Shown one piece after another: positions 1 through 8,117 of a stretch of DNA of 20,948 bases. The notes under the pieces are model-generated. The model was not told the origin of the DNA, searched no databases, and saw only the letters and a program-made list of their open reading frames with translations. Position 1 is the first letter of the stretch; every line of letters begins with the position of its first letter. The position numbers and the translations under genes were made by a program. This DNA is from Bacteroidales bacterium Bact_07 (GTDB taxonomy: Bacteria > Bacteroidota > Bacteroidia > Bacteroidales > Tenuifilaceae). The stretch is from NCBI GenBank assembly GCA_001603415.1, contig LUYY01000102.1:1-20948 (forward strand). Direction: 5' to 3'.

Positions 1-16
1 TGTGCTCTTCCGATCT
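1..16 (+). other. Illumina sequencing adapter remnant (not genomic)
   Basis: These 16 bases (TGTGCTCTTCCGATCT) equal the 3' end of the Illumina TruSeq read-2 adapter. Genomic sequence therefore starts at about base 17, and this is an untrimmed contig end. Nothing biological should be read from them. Confidence 0.95.
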
Positions 17-37
17 CTATAAGGCCAATTTGCCCCG

Positions 38-68
38 CAAAGATATTACATAATTTACTTTTTTGCAA
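38..68 (-). promoter_or_regulatory. Bacteroidota-type promoter for a gene leaving the contig to the left
   Basis: On the minus strand there is TATCTTTG (45 down to 38), an exact match to the Bacteroidota -7 box TAnnTTTG. TTG lies 20 bases upstream (68-66), where the -33 box is expected. The transcript would run left, off the contig, so its gene is unknown. Confidence 0.5.
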
Positions 69-106
69 CAGGTTTGAATTTGTTAGTTAACCAAATCAGG
101 GGAATT

Positions 107-134
107 TAAAAGGGCGATTTTTTCGCCCTTTTTT
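107..134 (-). terminator. Intrinsic terminator after the e(P4) phosphatase operon
   Basis: A perfect 10-bp stem (AAAAGGGCGA at 108-117 pairs with TCGCCCTTTT at 123-132) has a 5-base T loop and flanking A/T tracts. It lies about 17 bases past the phosphatase stop codon. Read on the minus strand, the hairpin runs into a T-rich tail, so it should end the lysO-phosphatase transcript. Confidence 0.8.
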
Positions 135-150
135 GAAGGTTTTACGGATT

Positions 151-942
151 TTACCTAAATCCTTTTAAAACTGAGCGGCGTGCACTATCTAACTGTGCTG
201 GTTGCATACCGCGATGCGGGTAGATATTCTTTTCCCAATCGCCATACATTGGGTTGGGTAAAATGATGTACCTATTCCCAAACTCTTTCTTGAATTGTTC
301 CACGGTGGGCGTTCCCCAGTTATTGCTTCGGTCTTCAAATATCTCGGAAAAATCGTTGAGGTTATCGCCAATAAGAAGGACAATCTCGTACTTTTCCGAT
401 ATTTTATCTCGACGAGCTTTTTTACTGCTTTCATTTTCTTTGAGAATAAGATACTCCGGTTTAGCATAGGCGAAGCCCAGCGAATCGAGGTTGCGGATGG
501 TAGCATCTAATTCATTGTGTTTCCGGTTACTGATGTAAAATAGTGCTATACCCAACGAATCGCAAAGCTTGCTGAACTCAACAGCACCCGGTGTTGCTTC
601 GGCCCTGGCAAGTTGACTCCACTCATTCCAGAAATCTCCTGAGAACTCTTTGTTATCAATTATTTCCTGTGCTTGGAATTGTGAATTGTTTAGCATGGTC
701 TCATCAATATCAACCACTACGGCTTTGGGTTTTGCTGTTTTAGTTTTAGAAAACTGTTTTAACCGTTCCCCTGCAATATTGAAACCCTGATAGTATAGGG
801 CTTTCATTTCGGGTGAGTTTTGATACCAAATGGTGGCGTAAATCAGGTGATCCTGATTAAAATTTTCCTTTTCGGTGTTCCCAGTGCACGAAATCAATAG
901 GGATATGCACACAGCAGCAAATAAAAAATTTCTGATCTTCAT
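151..942 (-). CDS. 5'-nucleotidase/acid phosphatase lipoprotein, e(P4) family
   Basis: This 263-residue HAD-superfamily phosphatase is of the class B / lipoprotein e(P4) type. The N-terminus is a lipoprotein signal peptide with lipobox ending LLISC, so Cys19 is the likely lipidated residue and the enzyme faces the periplasm or outer surface. The HAD nucleophile motif DIDET gives catalytic Asp78 and Asp80. A second motif (YISNRK) and a C-terminal GDNLNDF acidic loop complete the active site. Family members dephosphorylate nucleoside monophosphates and, in Haemophilus, help scavenge NAD and haem. It starts 11 bases after the lysO C-terminal half, so it is probably co-transcribed with it. Its length is normal for the family. 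The substrate is not evident from sequence. Confidence 0.9.
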   Translation of the reverse strand: MKIRNFLFAAVCISLLISCTGNTEKENFNQDHLIYATIWYQNSPEMKALYYQGFNIAGERLKQFSKTKTAKPKAVVVDIDETMLNNSQFQAQEIIDNKEFSGDFWNEWSQLARAEATPGAVEFSKLCDSLGIALFYISNRKHNELDATIRNLDSLGFAYAKPEYLILKENESSKKARRDKISEKYEIVLLIGDNLNDFSEIFEDRSNNWGTPTVEQFKKEFGNRYIILPNPMYGDWEKNIYPHRGMQPAQLDSARRSVLKGFR

Positions 943-953
943 GGTTTTATGGT

Positions 954-1562
954 TTAAAATGATAGGATAAATGTCACGATAAATGGCACTAAAATGGTTA
1001 GTATTATCCCGTGAATTAATGATGGTATGGCATACTCTTTTCCCGATGACCTTGTTATGATGGGCAATGTAGTATCCATGCTTGTGGCCCCACCCGAACA
1101 GATTGGTGCAATTTTCCCAAAATAGATTGCCATAAGCGGAGCCAGCAGCAGGGTAATAATTTCGCGAATTACATTCGATAGCAAAGCAACAACGCCAAGT
1201 GCATCGCTATGATTATTCTTAATAATTATACTCGAAAGGCTGTAATAGCCATACCCTGCACCAACAGCCATAAGTTCCTTAATTGAGTATCGTGTAACGA
1301 AAATTGATATGAACCAAACCCCAATAGCTGTACCGATAATTGTTGCTAAGGGTATAAGCAGGATTTTTAGATTCATACTTTTGAGGGCTTGAAGCGACCT
1401 GTTATCGGAGCCAATACTAATACCTACCAAAAACATCAACAGGTAAAGCGAAAGCGAGCTGTAATCGATGCCGATAAGCCAGTTGTTTATTGGTGTATAG
1501 CGACCAACCACCAGCCCAAGAGTAAAAAATGAAAGTATGATTACACTTCCTTTCAACTTCAA
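954..1562 (-). CDS. lysO: LysO family lysine exporter, C-terminal (large) half
   Basis: This 202-residue membrane protein with about six hydrophobic segments matches the C-terminal two-thirds of E. coli LysO (YbjE), which exports L-lysine and thialysine. Conserved signatures are the GYGYYSLSS segment, the NVIREI segment and the CSGGATSMDTTLP loop. The best start is TTG at 1562, which overlaps the TGA stop of the small-half gene in a TTGA tetranucleotide, so translation is likely coupled. The two halves should assemble into one transporter. Split LysO is, from memory, usual in Bacteroidota. The e(P4) phosphatase follows 11 bases later. Confidence 0.85.
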   Translation of the reverse strand: MKLKGSVIILSFFTLGLVVGRYTPINNWLIGIDYSSLSLYLLMFLVGISIGSDNRSLQALKSMNLKILLIPLATIIGTAIGVWFISIFVTRYSIKELMAVGAGYGYYSLSSIIIKNNHSDALGVVALLSNVIREIITLLLAPLMAIYFGKIAPICSGGATSMDTTLPIITRSSGKEYAIPSLIHGIILTILVPFIVTFILSF

Positions 1563-1831
1563 TCTTTTTTAAAGAAAAGCCTAAAAACTACAAAACCCGT
1601 AAGGATGCTTCCGGCTACTGCACCAAACGATATGATTAACGCCAAAAAACCCAGCGAACTCAGCGAATTGATTATTTGATCATTCGATCCGATGCTAACC
1701 CCCATCATAAAAAGCAGTAGATAAATAGCGTAGGTTATAAGCTTTTCGTTAGCCGAAACCACACTCTGCTTTGCTTTCACAAGAAAACCAAGCAACATTC
1801 CGCCAACCATTATGCTAACCACTGCAATCAA
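1559..1831 (-). CDS. LysO family transporter, N-terminal (small) half
   Basis: This 90-residue protein has three hydrophobic segments and corresponds to the first third of LysO, including the LLFMMGVSIG segment that resembles LILFFMGISL in the E. coli protein. No ATG is available near the N-terminus. TTG at 1831 is the usual-looking start, but the frame stays open upstream to a stop near 1913 with ATT/ATA/ATC codons only, so the true start is uncertain. Its last codons (AAA AAA GAT TGA) run into the large-half gene, which is read in the -1 frame. It is the first gene of the lysO-phosphatase operon and divergent from the PHP phosphatase gene. Confidence 0.75.
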   Translation of the reverse strand: MIAVVSIMVGGMLLGFLVKAKQSVVSANEKLITYAIYLLLFMMGVSIGSNDQIINSLSSLGFLALIISFGAVAGSILTGFVVFRLFFKKD

Positions 1832-1843
1832 ATCATCAAAAAT

Positions 1844-1877
1844 TTTGGCAATAATAGCAATAAAAGTGATAAATTTG
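1844..1877 (+). promoter_or_regulatory. Candidate promoter of the PHP phosphatase gene
   Basis: TTTG at 1844-1847 and TAAATTTG at 1870-1877 are separated by 22 bases, matching the Bacteroidota -33/-7 pair. The inferred start of transcription near 1884 leaves a leader of about 45 bases before the ATG at 1929. Confidence 0.5.
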
Positions 1878-1928
1878 ATATGAACCCATTGATGATGTAT
1901 TTTGTTTAGATATTAAAATCAATTTGAG

Positions 1929-2702
1929 ATGTATCCCGACTACCACATGCACACCAACTTGTCCGATGGACATCATACCCACGATGAAATGGTTTATGCT
2001 GCCGAGGCATCGGGACTTACCGAAATTGGTTTTAGCGATCACATCTCTCTAAAACCTGTTGGTTGGGCAATGGATTTAAAAAGAATACCAGAGATGATCG
2101 ATTTAATTGCCCATATTCAGAAAAAGTCAAATTCCGTTACTGTTCGTTTTGGTGCCGAGGTCGATTATATTCCCGATTTGGTTGACCAAACCCGTAGTCT
2201 AATTAAATCGCTACCCCTGGATTATGTTATTGGATCGGTTCATTTTATCGACGACTGGAATTTTGATACCGACATCAACGGGTATAATGGAACTGATATT
2301 GATGTGTTTTACCGTGCCTATTTTAGGCTGATTGGTGAGGCTGCCCAAACAGGAATGTTCGATGTTATTGGGCATGCCGATTTGGCAAAGAAGTTCGCAG
2401 TTTACCCAACCTTTAAGCTGCAAAAAACTTACGAGCAGTGTGCACGAATTTTTAACGAAAGCGGGGTGGTGGTTGAACTTAACACCAGCGGGAAAAATAA
2501 ACCTTGTGCTGAGTTTTACCCGTCGGTCGATTTTCTTGAAATCCTTCATCACTACCGTGTTCCCATTACTCTGGGTAGCGACGCTCATGTTGAGCAAAAT
2601 ATTGGGCAGTATTTCGACGAGGCAGTAAATCTACTTAAATCACTAGGCTATAAGGAGATTATTGGTTTTAACCAGCGAAAACGAATTACAATCGGTATTT
2701 AG
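1929..2702 (+). CDS. PHP-domain phosphatase, histidinol-phosphatase (HisJ/HisK) family
   Basis: This 257-residue protein is a complete PHP metal-dependent phosphoesterase. The metal-binding HxH motif sits at the very N-terminus (His6, His8), followed by conserved FSDH, GAEVDY, GSVHFIDDW and IGHADL segments and the final LGSDAH motif. Length and motif order fit the HisJ-type histidinol-phosphatases, which hydrolyse L-histidinol phosphate to L-histidinol. No other his gene is nearby, and Bacteroidota commonly carry a bifunctional HisB, so the substrate may be another small phosphate ester. The ATG at 1929 follows a good promoter. The nadB promoter overlaps its stop codon, so the two genes are not necessarily one transcript. 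Confidence 0.85.
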   Translation: MYPDYHMHTNLSDGHHTHDEMVYAAEASGLTEIGFSDHISLKPVGWAMDLKRIPEMIDLIAHIQKKSNSVTVRFGAEVDYIPDLVDQTRSLIKSLPLDYVIGSVHFIDDWNFDTDINGYNGTDIDVFYRAYFRLIGEAAQTGMFDVIGHADLAKKFAVYPTFKLQKTYEQCARIFNESGVVVELNTSGKNKPCAEFYPSVDFLEILHHYRVPITLGSDAHVEQNIGQYFDEAVNLLKSLGYKEIIGFNQRKRITIGI

Positions 2703-2703
2703 T

Positions 2704-2734
2704 TTTGATAACATCTTACTAATTCATAGCTTTG
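2704..2734 (+). promoter_or_regulatory. Promoter of nadB
   Basis: TTTG at 2704-2707, a 19-base spacer and TAGCTTTG at 2727-2734 form a near-ideal Bacteroidota promoter. It begins just past the stop codon of the upstream phosphatase gene and predicts a leader of about 37 bases to the nadB ATG at 2778. Confidence 0.7.
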
Positions 2735-2777
2735 CTCAAACATTTCACGGCAATATTTGCTGTTTACCTTTAAGTCG

Positions 2778-4358
2778 ATGAGCAAGATTGAAACCGATTT
2801 CCTAGTAATTGGGTCTGGTATTGGGGGCCTTAGTTTTGCCCTAAAAGTAGCCGATTACGCCAAAGTTATAATAGTAACTAAGGATAGGCTTGACGAAGCC
2901 AACACGGCTTACGCCCAGGGGGGCATAGCCGCTGTTACCTACGATCCCGACACGCCCGAAAAACACATACACGATACCCTTGTTTGTGGCGATGGACTTT
3001 GCAACGAGGAGGTTGTTCGAATGGTGGTTAACGAAGCACCCTCTCAAATAAAACAGCTTATAGGTTGGGGCGTAAAATTCGACCGTAAACCCAATGGGCA
3101 ATACGATTTAGCTCGGGAGGGTGGACATTCTGAACATCGAATTCTGCACCATAAGGATAACACCGGTGCCGAGATACAGAGGGTTTTGAGTAATCGTGTT
3201 AGGCAACACCCGAATATTACCATTTACGAGAATTACTTTGCTGTTGAAATAATCACCCAACACCACCTTGGGCAAGAGGTAAAACGGGGTAATCCGAATA
3301 TTACTTGTTTTGGTGCGTATGTGCTTAACCTTAAAACGCAGGAGGTTCATACTTTTTTGAGCCGAGTAACCGTTTTGGCAACCGGCGGTACAGGTAATAT
3401 TTACAACACAACTACAAATCCACCTGTTGCCACCGGCGATGGTATTGCAATGGTTTACCGGGCAAAGGGACAGGTTGAGAACATGGCTTTTGTGCAGTTT
3501 CACCCCACATCGCTTTACAATCCGGGCGAACGCCCCTCGTTCCTAATAACTGAGGCTATGCGAGGGTTTGGCGGTGTGCTTAAAACCATCGACGGTAAGG
3601 AATTCATGCAAAAGTACGACCCACGGGGCTCGCTTGCACCGCGCGACATTGTAGCCCGAGCCATAGATAACGAGATGAAGGTGAGGGGCGATGATTTTGT
3701 TTACCTCGACGTTACTTTTAAAGAACCCAAAGAGATAATAGATCATTTCCCTAATATCTACCAGAAATGCCTCTCGCTGGGTATTGATATCACTAAGGAT
3801 ATGATACCAGTTGTTCCGGCCGCTCATTACATGTGTGGGGGTATTAAGGTTGATATTAATGCCCAATCAACAATTAAGCGGCTATATGCCGTAGGCGAGT
3901 GCTCATCAACCGGTTTGCATGGAGCTAATAGGCTTGCATCCAACTCACTAATTGAGGCTATTGTTTATGCACACCGAGGGGCACAGCATTCATTGGAGTG
4001 CTATAAGAATTTTGAAATCAACTGGTCGGTTCCTGAGTGGGATTACGAGGGAACCTTTCACAACGAGGAAATGGTGCTTATAACCCAAAGCTACCGCGAG
4101 ATGCAGCAAATAATGAGCAGCTACGTTGGTATTGTTAGGTCAAACCTACGCTTGCAGCGCGCATTAACCCGACTGGAAATTCTATACCGCGAAACCGAGG
4201 AGCTATACAAGAAATCAATTCTTACCCAAAAGCTTTGCGAGCTTCGCAATATGATCAATGTTGGCTACCTGATAATTAAATCGGCTCAGGAAATGCACGA
4301 GAGTAGGGGGCTACACTACTCAATTGATTACCCAAAGCAAAAAGGTCTGGAGTTCTAG
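2778..4358 (+). CDS. nadB: L-aspartate oxidase
   Basis: This 526-residue FAD enzyme oxidises L-aspartate to iminoaspartate, the first step of de novo NAD synthesis. In anaerobes fumarate can replace oxygen as electron acceptor. The sequence shows the N-terminal dinucleotide-binding motif GSGIGGLSFAL, the substrate-loop segment REGGHSEHRILHH, the HPTSLY and DPRGSLAPRDIVARA segments, and the C-terminal FAD motif HGANRLASNSLIEA, ending in a helical domain. E. coli NadB is 540 residues, so the gene is full length. I chose ATG at 2778 over an in-frame TTG at 2757 because the protein then starts right before the FAD-binding strand and the promoter leaves room for it. nadA and nadC are not in the window. 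Confidence 0.95.
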   Translation: MSKIETDFLVIGSGIGGLSFALKVADYAKVIIVTKDRLDEANTAYAQGGIAAVTYDPDTPEKHIHDTLVCGDGLCNEEVVRMVVNEAPSQIKQLIGWGVKFDRKPNGQYDLAREGGHSEHRILHHKDNTGAEIQRVLSNRVRQHPNITIYENYFAVEIITQHHLGQEVKRGNPNITCFGAYVLNLKTQEVHTFLSRVTVLATGGTGNIYNTTTNPPVATGDGIAMVYRAKGQVENMAFVQFHPTSLYNPGERPSFLITEAMRGFGGVLKTIDGKEFMQKYDPRGSLAPRDIVARAIDNEMKVRGDDFVYLDVTFKEPKEIIDHFPNIYQKCLSLGIDITKDMIPVVPAAHYMCGGIKVDINAQSTIKRLYAVGECSSTGLHGANRLASNSLIEAIVYAHRGAQHSLECYKNFEINWSVPEWDYEGTFHNEEMVLITQSYREMQQIMSSYVGIVRSNLRLQRALTRLEILYRETEELYKKSILTQKLCELRNMINVGYLIIKSAQEMHESRGLHYSIDYPKQKGLEF

Positions 4359-4534
4359 GATACTTAGGTTAATGCTTTAATCCAGGGCTATCGTTTTATT
4401 GCACATTTATCTGTCAACCATTCCAAAATTAAGCTCTATCAACTATTTGAGAATCTTGTTATTGCTTTCTATAGTTGATCCTGTTTCTTGAACTTTCCTT
4501 CCTGTGTGTTGTTTATACAAAAAATTCAAGGAAC

Positions 4535-5236
4535 ATGAATCGAATAATTATTACATTATTAGCCACAGCGGTATCAGTTTTATCCATGGCACAGAGTACT
4601 CTTTTAAGACAAAGGGTATCGGATCTAAATTTTTACCAATTACCTTACCAGTACACAGCCTTAGAACCTGCAATTGATGCCCTTACCGTTGAAATTCATT
4701 ACAGCAAGCACCACAAGGCTTACTTCGATAAATTTTTTAAACAGGCCAGTGACTTAAAGCTGACCGATAAATCGCTTAAAGAGATTTTTGAAAAAGTATC
4801 GGAGTATCCTACAGGAATAAGAAATAACGGAGGGGGGTACTATAACCACGTACTTTACTGGGAAATACTAAAACCTGGGAATCGAAAGGGTTTGAGCCCA
4901 ACCCTAAACAAGGTAATTGTTGAGGAGTTTGGTTCAGTTGATAACCTTATTGCACAAATGAACGATGCTGCGTTAAAACGTTTTGGTAGCGGTTGGGCCT
5001 GGCTTGTGCTCGATGACAATGGCAAGCTCAAAATTGGCTCTACACCCAATCAGGATAACCCGTTAATGGATGTATCAGATTTTAAAGGCATCCCTCTTAT
5101 TGGAATTGATGTTTGGGAACACGCCTACTACCTTAAATACCAGAATAAGCGTGCTGAATACGTTAATAGCATTTGGAGCCTGATAAACTGGGAAGTCGTA
5201 TCGCAACTATACGACGAAGCGGTTAAGAAACAGTAA
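4535..5236 (+). CDS. Exported Fe/Mn-family superoxide dismutase (Mn-type)
   Basis: This 233-residue protein has a signal peptide (residues 1-19, cleavage likely SMA|Q) followed by a complete Fe/Mn superoxide dismutase that converts superoxide to peroxide and oxygen. The metal ligands are visible: His55 (EIHYSKHH), His105 (NHVLYW), Asp192 and His196 (DVWEHAYY). The STPNQDNPLM segment carries the second-sphere Gln173 at the Mn-SOD position, and the GGGYYNH segment has Gly where Fe-SODs have Gln, so Mn or cambialistic use is likely. An in-frame TTG at 4475 would bury the signal peptide, whereas ATG at 4535 has AAGGA just upstream. A periplasmic SOD fits an anaerobe that meets oxygen. The 176 bases upstream contain no clear promoter box. 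Confidence 0.93.
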   Translation: MNRIIITLLATAVSVLSMAQSTLLRQRVSDLNFYQLPYQYTALEPAIDALTVEIHYSKHHKAYFDKFFKQASDLKLTDKSLKEIFEKVSEYPTGIRNNGGGYYNHVLYWEILKPGNRKGLSPTLNKVIVEEFGSVDNLIAQMNDAALKRFGSGWAWLVLDDNGKLKIGSTPNQDNPLMDVSDFKGIPLIGIDVWEHAYYLKYQNKRAEYVNSIWSLINWEVVSQLYDEAVKKQ

Positions 5237-5255
5237 CCTTAACGCAAGAAAAGTA

Positions 5256-5288
5256 AAAAAATGCAACCTTTTTTGGGTTGCATTTTTT
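5256..5288 (+). terminator. Bidirectional intrinsic terminator between sod and the S37 peptidase
   Basis: A 13-bp stem (AAAAAATGCAACC at 5256-5268 with GGTTGCATTTTTT at 5276-5288) has a 7-base loop and gives a T tract on both strands. It ends the rightward sod transcript. It also contains part of the stop codon of the leftward S37 peptidase gene, so it ends the peptidase operon too. Confidence 0.88.
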
Positions 5289-6588
5289 ACTTTCTACTAA
5301 CCGGTATATCAAGCCATCTTTCAAGGGTACTATAGATACTATCGCGCAATGGTTTTGGGAAATCCTTAATGCGGGTTGAATGGTTACCTGATGGGCAAAC
5401 CATTTTAACTGCATTGGTTTTAGTGCCGGGGTCAACTGCGGTTGAGCTCCATGCATCGTTCTGTCCGTAGATGTAAAGAATGTAGTTGCCGGAGTCCCTT
5501 ACCCACCGGTATATATCAAGCATGGCCGTGGAGTCAAATCTCGGCGTGTGATCCTTTGGTAGGGTAAACTCAAAGGTGATATTTTTTTTATCGGGGAGGT
5601 AGTTCCTGAACGGCTCTATTTTATAGCCATACATTCCTATTTGGGTCATTGCCTGATAGAAAAATGGCCTTATTCTTTCTATCTCTTTTTCCTCAAAAAA
5701 AGTAAAGGGATTTACCTGAGACCAATGCTTAAACAGAACCGATGGCTGAGAGTTGCCTGCAGGGATATCGGAGCAGCTATACCCCCATTGCCAAAAGGAA
5801 AATTCGTACTCAAGCACGCTTAAGTCGTAAGCACGACTAATTCCCATGCTAAATTGCCAGTTGTTTTTTTGGGCAAGGCCTTCGAGCATTGGAAGTATAG
5901 CATTTTTATTCTTAAAGAGAGCAGTTTGAAATTCTCTAATTTTTCTTCTGCACTCATCAGTGCCCACCTTGGCAAGGAATTCATAAACACGGTTATCTTC
6001 ACTTGAGAAGTTTAGTGGAGCTACGTAAGGTACGCTAACATCAACATCGCTTGGGTAAAACCTACGATGGAAAATGGTGGCCTGTCCGCTCTTGCTTATC
6101 CCGGTTGAAATCCATTTCCCCTGGTAGTGGGGTTTAAAAGCCGATATTACAGTATGCGCATCGGCTGCAGCCTGGCGAATATTTAGGTAACTCCATGGAA
6201 TGGAATCCTTTGGACGGCTTTTGGAAAAAAAACGATGCTCAATGGTTAGCTGGTTTGCTCCTAGAATTTTGGTTAGCTCATTCACCTTTGAGGTGTACAT
6301 GGTGTAACCATCAATAACTACTACCATGGGCCTTGTAAAACTCCTATGTGAGTAATAGGCTCTTAATGGGAACTTGGGGCCATTAGGATTGTTATGATCT
6401 AGCGGAACTCTTAACCACACTTCATAGGTTGATTGAAAAAAAGGATCGCTGTCTATAACCTTGAAACTATCAACAATAGGTATCGATTTTAAAATTTCCT
6501 CAGCAACAGGATTTTGGAATCGAAACGAAAGTAATAAACCTATGGATAATGTGGCTAAAACAGAAATGAATATGCCTTTTAACTTCAT
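5287..6588 (-). CDS. S37-family tripeptidyl aminopeptidase (PS-10-like), exported
   Basis: This 433-residue serine peptidase resembles the S37 family, whose type member, Streptomyces PS-10, releases tripeptides such as Ala-Pro-Ala from N-termini. An N-terminal hydrophobic segment (about residues 5-22) is a signal peptide or anchor. Family signatures are PLDHNNP, HRFF and the nucleophile region TGISKSGQ followed by RRFYPSDVD and YVAPL. The likely triad is Ser165, Asp378 (YGQNDAW) and His403 (GNHSTR). S37 is often merged with S28 in automatic annotation. It is the last gene of the peptidase block, 54 bases after the aminopeptidase P gene with no obvious terminator between them. This placement suggests it acts on Pro/Hyp-rich peptides in the periplasm. 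Confidence 0.8.
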   Translation of the reverse strand: MKLKGIFISVLATLSIGLLLSFRFQNPVAEEILKSIPIVDSFKVIDSDPFFQSTYEVWLRVPLDHNNPNGPKFPLRAYYSHRSFTRPMVVVIDGYTMYTSKVNELTKILGANQLTIEHRFFSKSRPKDSIPWSYLNIRQAAADAHTVISAFKPHYQGKWISTGISKSGQATIFHRRFYPSDVDVSVPYVAPLNFSSEDNRVYEFLAKVGTDECRRKIREFQTALFKNKNAILPMLEGLAQKNNWQFSMGISRAYDLSVLEYEFSFWQWGYSCSDIPAGNSQPSVLFKHWSQVNPFTFFEEKEIERIRPFFYQAMTQIGMYGYKIEPFRNYLPDKKNITFEFTLPKDHTPRFDSTAMLDIYRWVRDSGNYILYIYGQNDAWSSTAVDPGTKTNAVKMVCPSGNHSTRIKDFPKPLRDSIYSTLERWLDIPVSRK

Positions 6589-6642
6589 GGGTAATAATTT
6601 TAAAATTTACTCAAGTTATGAAAAAATGTAACAACTCCATTT

Positions 6643-8034
6643 TTAATCTAGGAAAGCCTTTTTTCTTTCCTCTTCAACATCCTCAATCGATTTTGCCAGA
6701 GGTTCTCCAAGAATTTTATGACCATCAGGTGTTATTAGCACATCCTCTTCGTTCCGTATGCCTCCAAAGTTTCTATACTGATTAACTTTTTCAAAATTGA
6801 TATATTCCTTATTCGTTCCTGTTTGTTCCCACAAGTCTATAAGCTCTGGAATAAAATAGATGCCTGGCTCAATTGTTAAAACGTAACCTGGCTTCAGTTC
6901 ACGTCCTAAACGAAGCGATTTTAATCCAAACTGTTTGCTTTTAGGCATTCCAGCATATCCTACATATTGTTCGCCTAGGTTTTCCATATCGTGAACATCA
7001 AGCCCCATTAAATGACCTGTTCCGCATGGGAAAAATAGTGCATGAGCCCCATTTGCAACAGCGTCATCGGTATCTCCCTTTGTAAAGCCCATATCTTTTA
7101 AACCATCAAAAATAATTCGTGCAGCCTGTAAATGAACATCACGGAAACTAACTCCTGGTTTTAGCATATCAATTGCTGCATTATGAGCCCTTAGAGCTAT
7201 CTCGTAGATTTCTTTTTGTGCGTTGGTAAATGTTTTACCAACAGGAAATGTGCTGCTCATATCGCCAGCATATCCCATTGGTGTTTCAAATCCTGCATCA
7301 AGAAGGAATAGCTGACCCTCTTTAATAGTGTTGCCATGATAATGGTTGTGAAGTGTCTGTCCGTTAATGGTAGCAATTATAGGAAAGCTTATATCACCAC
7401 CTTCGGCTAATGCTACTTCGTAAACTTTTGCAGCTACTTGCGCCTCAGTCATTCCTGGTCTAGCAAAACGCATAGCAGCTTGATGCATCCAAGCGGTAAC
7501 TGAAACAGCATAATCAATCTCCTTAATCTCCTCTTCGCTTTTAATGTTCCGTTGTTCGCCAACAGCAACTATAAAAGGAATGCTTACCTTTTTTTTAACT
7601 TCTTCCTTATTGAAACCTAAAGCATCCATTAGTTTAAGTATATGCTCTGGTCTATACGGAGGAAGATAATGGACTTTGTCGGTAGGATAGCTTTTAACTT
7701 TCTGGTAGAACTCGTTTACAGTTCCTGAATACTCAACTCCAACACTGCTTGCCATTTCTTTTATGGTTGGTTGAGAACCCATCCAAACTATACTATCTAT
7801 TGTAAAGTCATCGCCAAAGATGTAATCGTGCCCACTCTCAATATCCATAATAGCATAAAGTCCTGCCCTATTTAAGCCAAAATAATATAAAAAGGTACTA
7901 TCCTGACGAAAACGGTAGGTGTTATCTTCATAATTCATGGAACTTTCTTCGTTACCTAGAAACACTAGAATTCCAGAATTGAATTGTTTGCGAAGCTGAT
8001 TTCGTCGATTGATATAAGTTTCTTTACTAAACAT
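6643..8034 (-). CDS. Xaa-Pro aminopeptidase (aminopeptidase P, M24B)
   Basis: This 463-residue cytoplasmic metallopeptidase removes the N-terminal residue from peptides with proline in second place. Residues 1-140 form the AMP_N domain and 165-445 the pita-bread catalytic domain. Dinuclear metal ligands are Asp246 and Asp258 (LLDAGFE...GYAGD), His341 (GTGHLMGLDVHD), Glu389 (LTIEPGIY) and Glu430 (NEEDVLIT). There is no signal peptide, in contrast to the flanking peptidases. An intrinsic hairpin lies between it and the S9 peptidase gene upstream, so it may have a promoter of its own or depend on read-through. Its leader just before the ATG is nearly identical to that of hypD. Confidence 0.92.
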   Translation of the reverse strand: MFSKETYINRRNQLRKQFNSGILVFLGNEESSMNYEDNTYRFRQDSTFLYYFGLNRAGLYAIMDIESGHDYIFGDDFTIDSIVWMGSQPTIKEMASSVGVEYSGTVNEFYQKVKSYPTDKVHYLPPYRPEHILKLMDALGFNKEEVKKKVSIPFIVAVGEQRNIKSEEEIKEIDYAVSVTAWMHQAAMRFARPGMTEAQVAAKVYEVALAEGGDISFPIIATINGQTLHNHYHGNTIKEGQLFLLDAGFETPMGYAGDMSSTFPVGKTFTNAQKEIYEIALRAHNAAIDMLKPGVSFRDVHLQAARIIFDGLKDMGFTKGDTDDAVANGAHALFFPCGTGHLMGLDVHDMENLGEQYVGYAGMPKSKQFGLKSLRLGRELKPGYVLTIEPGIYFIPELIDLWEQTGTNKEYINFEKVNQYRNFGGIRNEEDVLITPDGHKILGEPLAKSIEDVEEERKKAFLD

Positions 8035-8050
8035 ATCTTTTAAGTTTTAA
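8035..8050 (-). promoter_or_regulatory. Translation leader of aminopeptidase P, near-copy of that of hypD
   Basis: TTAAAACTTAAAAGAT precedes the ATG directly, and a further ACTTAAA unit overlaps its upstream end. One base differs from the hypD leader at 12790-12805. Confidence 0.4.
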
Positions 8051-8085
8051 GTTTTATGGTTTATGTTTGGTTTTATAACAAAATA

Positions 8086-8110
8086 CGCAGTAAGGCTTTC
8101 CCTTACTGCG
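8086..8110 (-). terminator. Intrinsic hairpin between S9 peptidase and aminopeptidase P genes
   Basis: A perfect 10-bp stem (CGCAGTAAGG at 8086-8095 with CCTTACTGCG at 8101-8110) has a 5-base loop and lies 7 bases past the S9 peptidase stop. On the minus strand it is followed by TATTTTGTT, a short imperfect U tract, so it may be a partial terminator that lowers expression of the two downstream peptidases. Confidence 0.7.
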
Positions 8111-8117
8111 CTAAGTT

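Noticed and set aside
5287..6588. S37 peptidase as an ordinary lipase or esterase
   Set aside because: The RRFYPSDVD and YVAPL segments after the nucleophile are S37 signatures and are not found in lipases.
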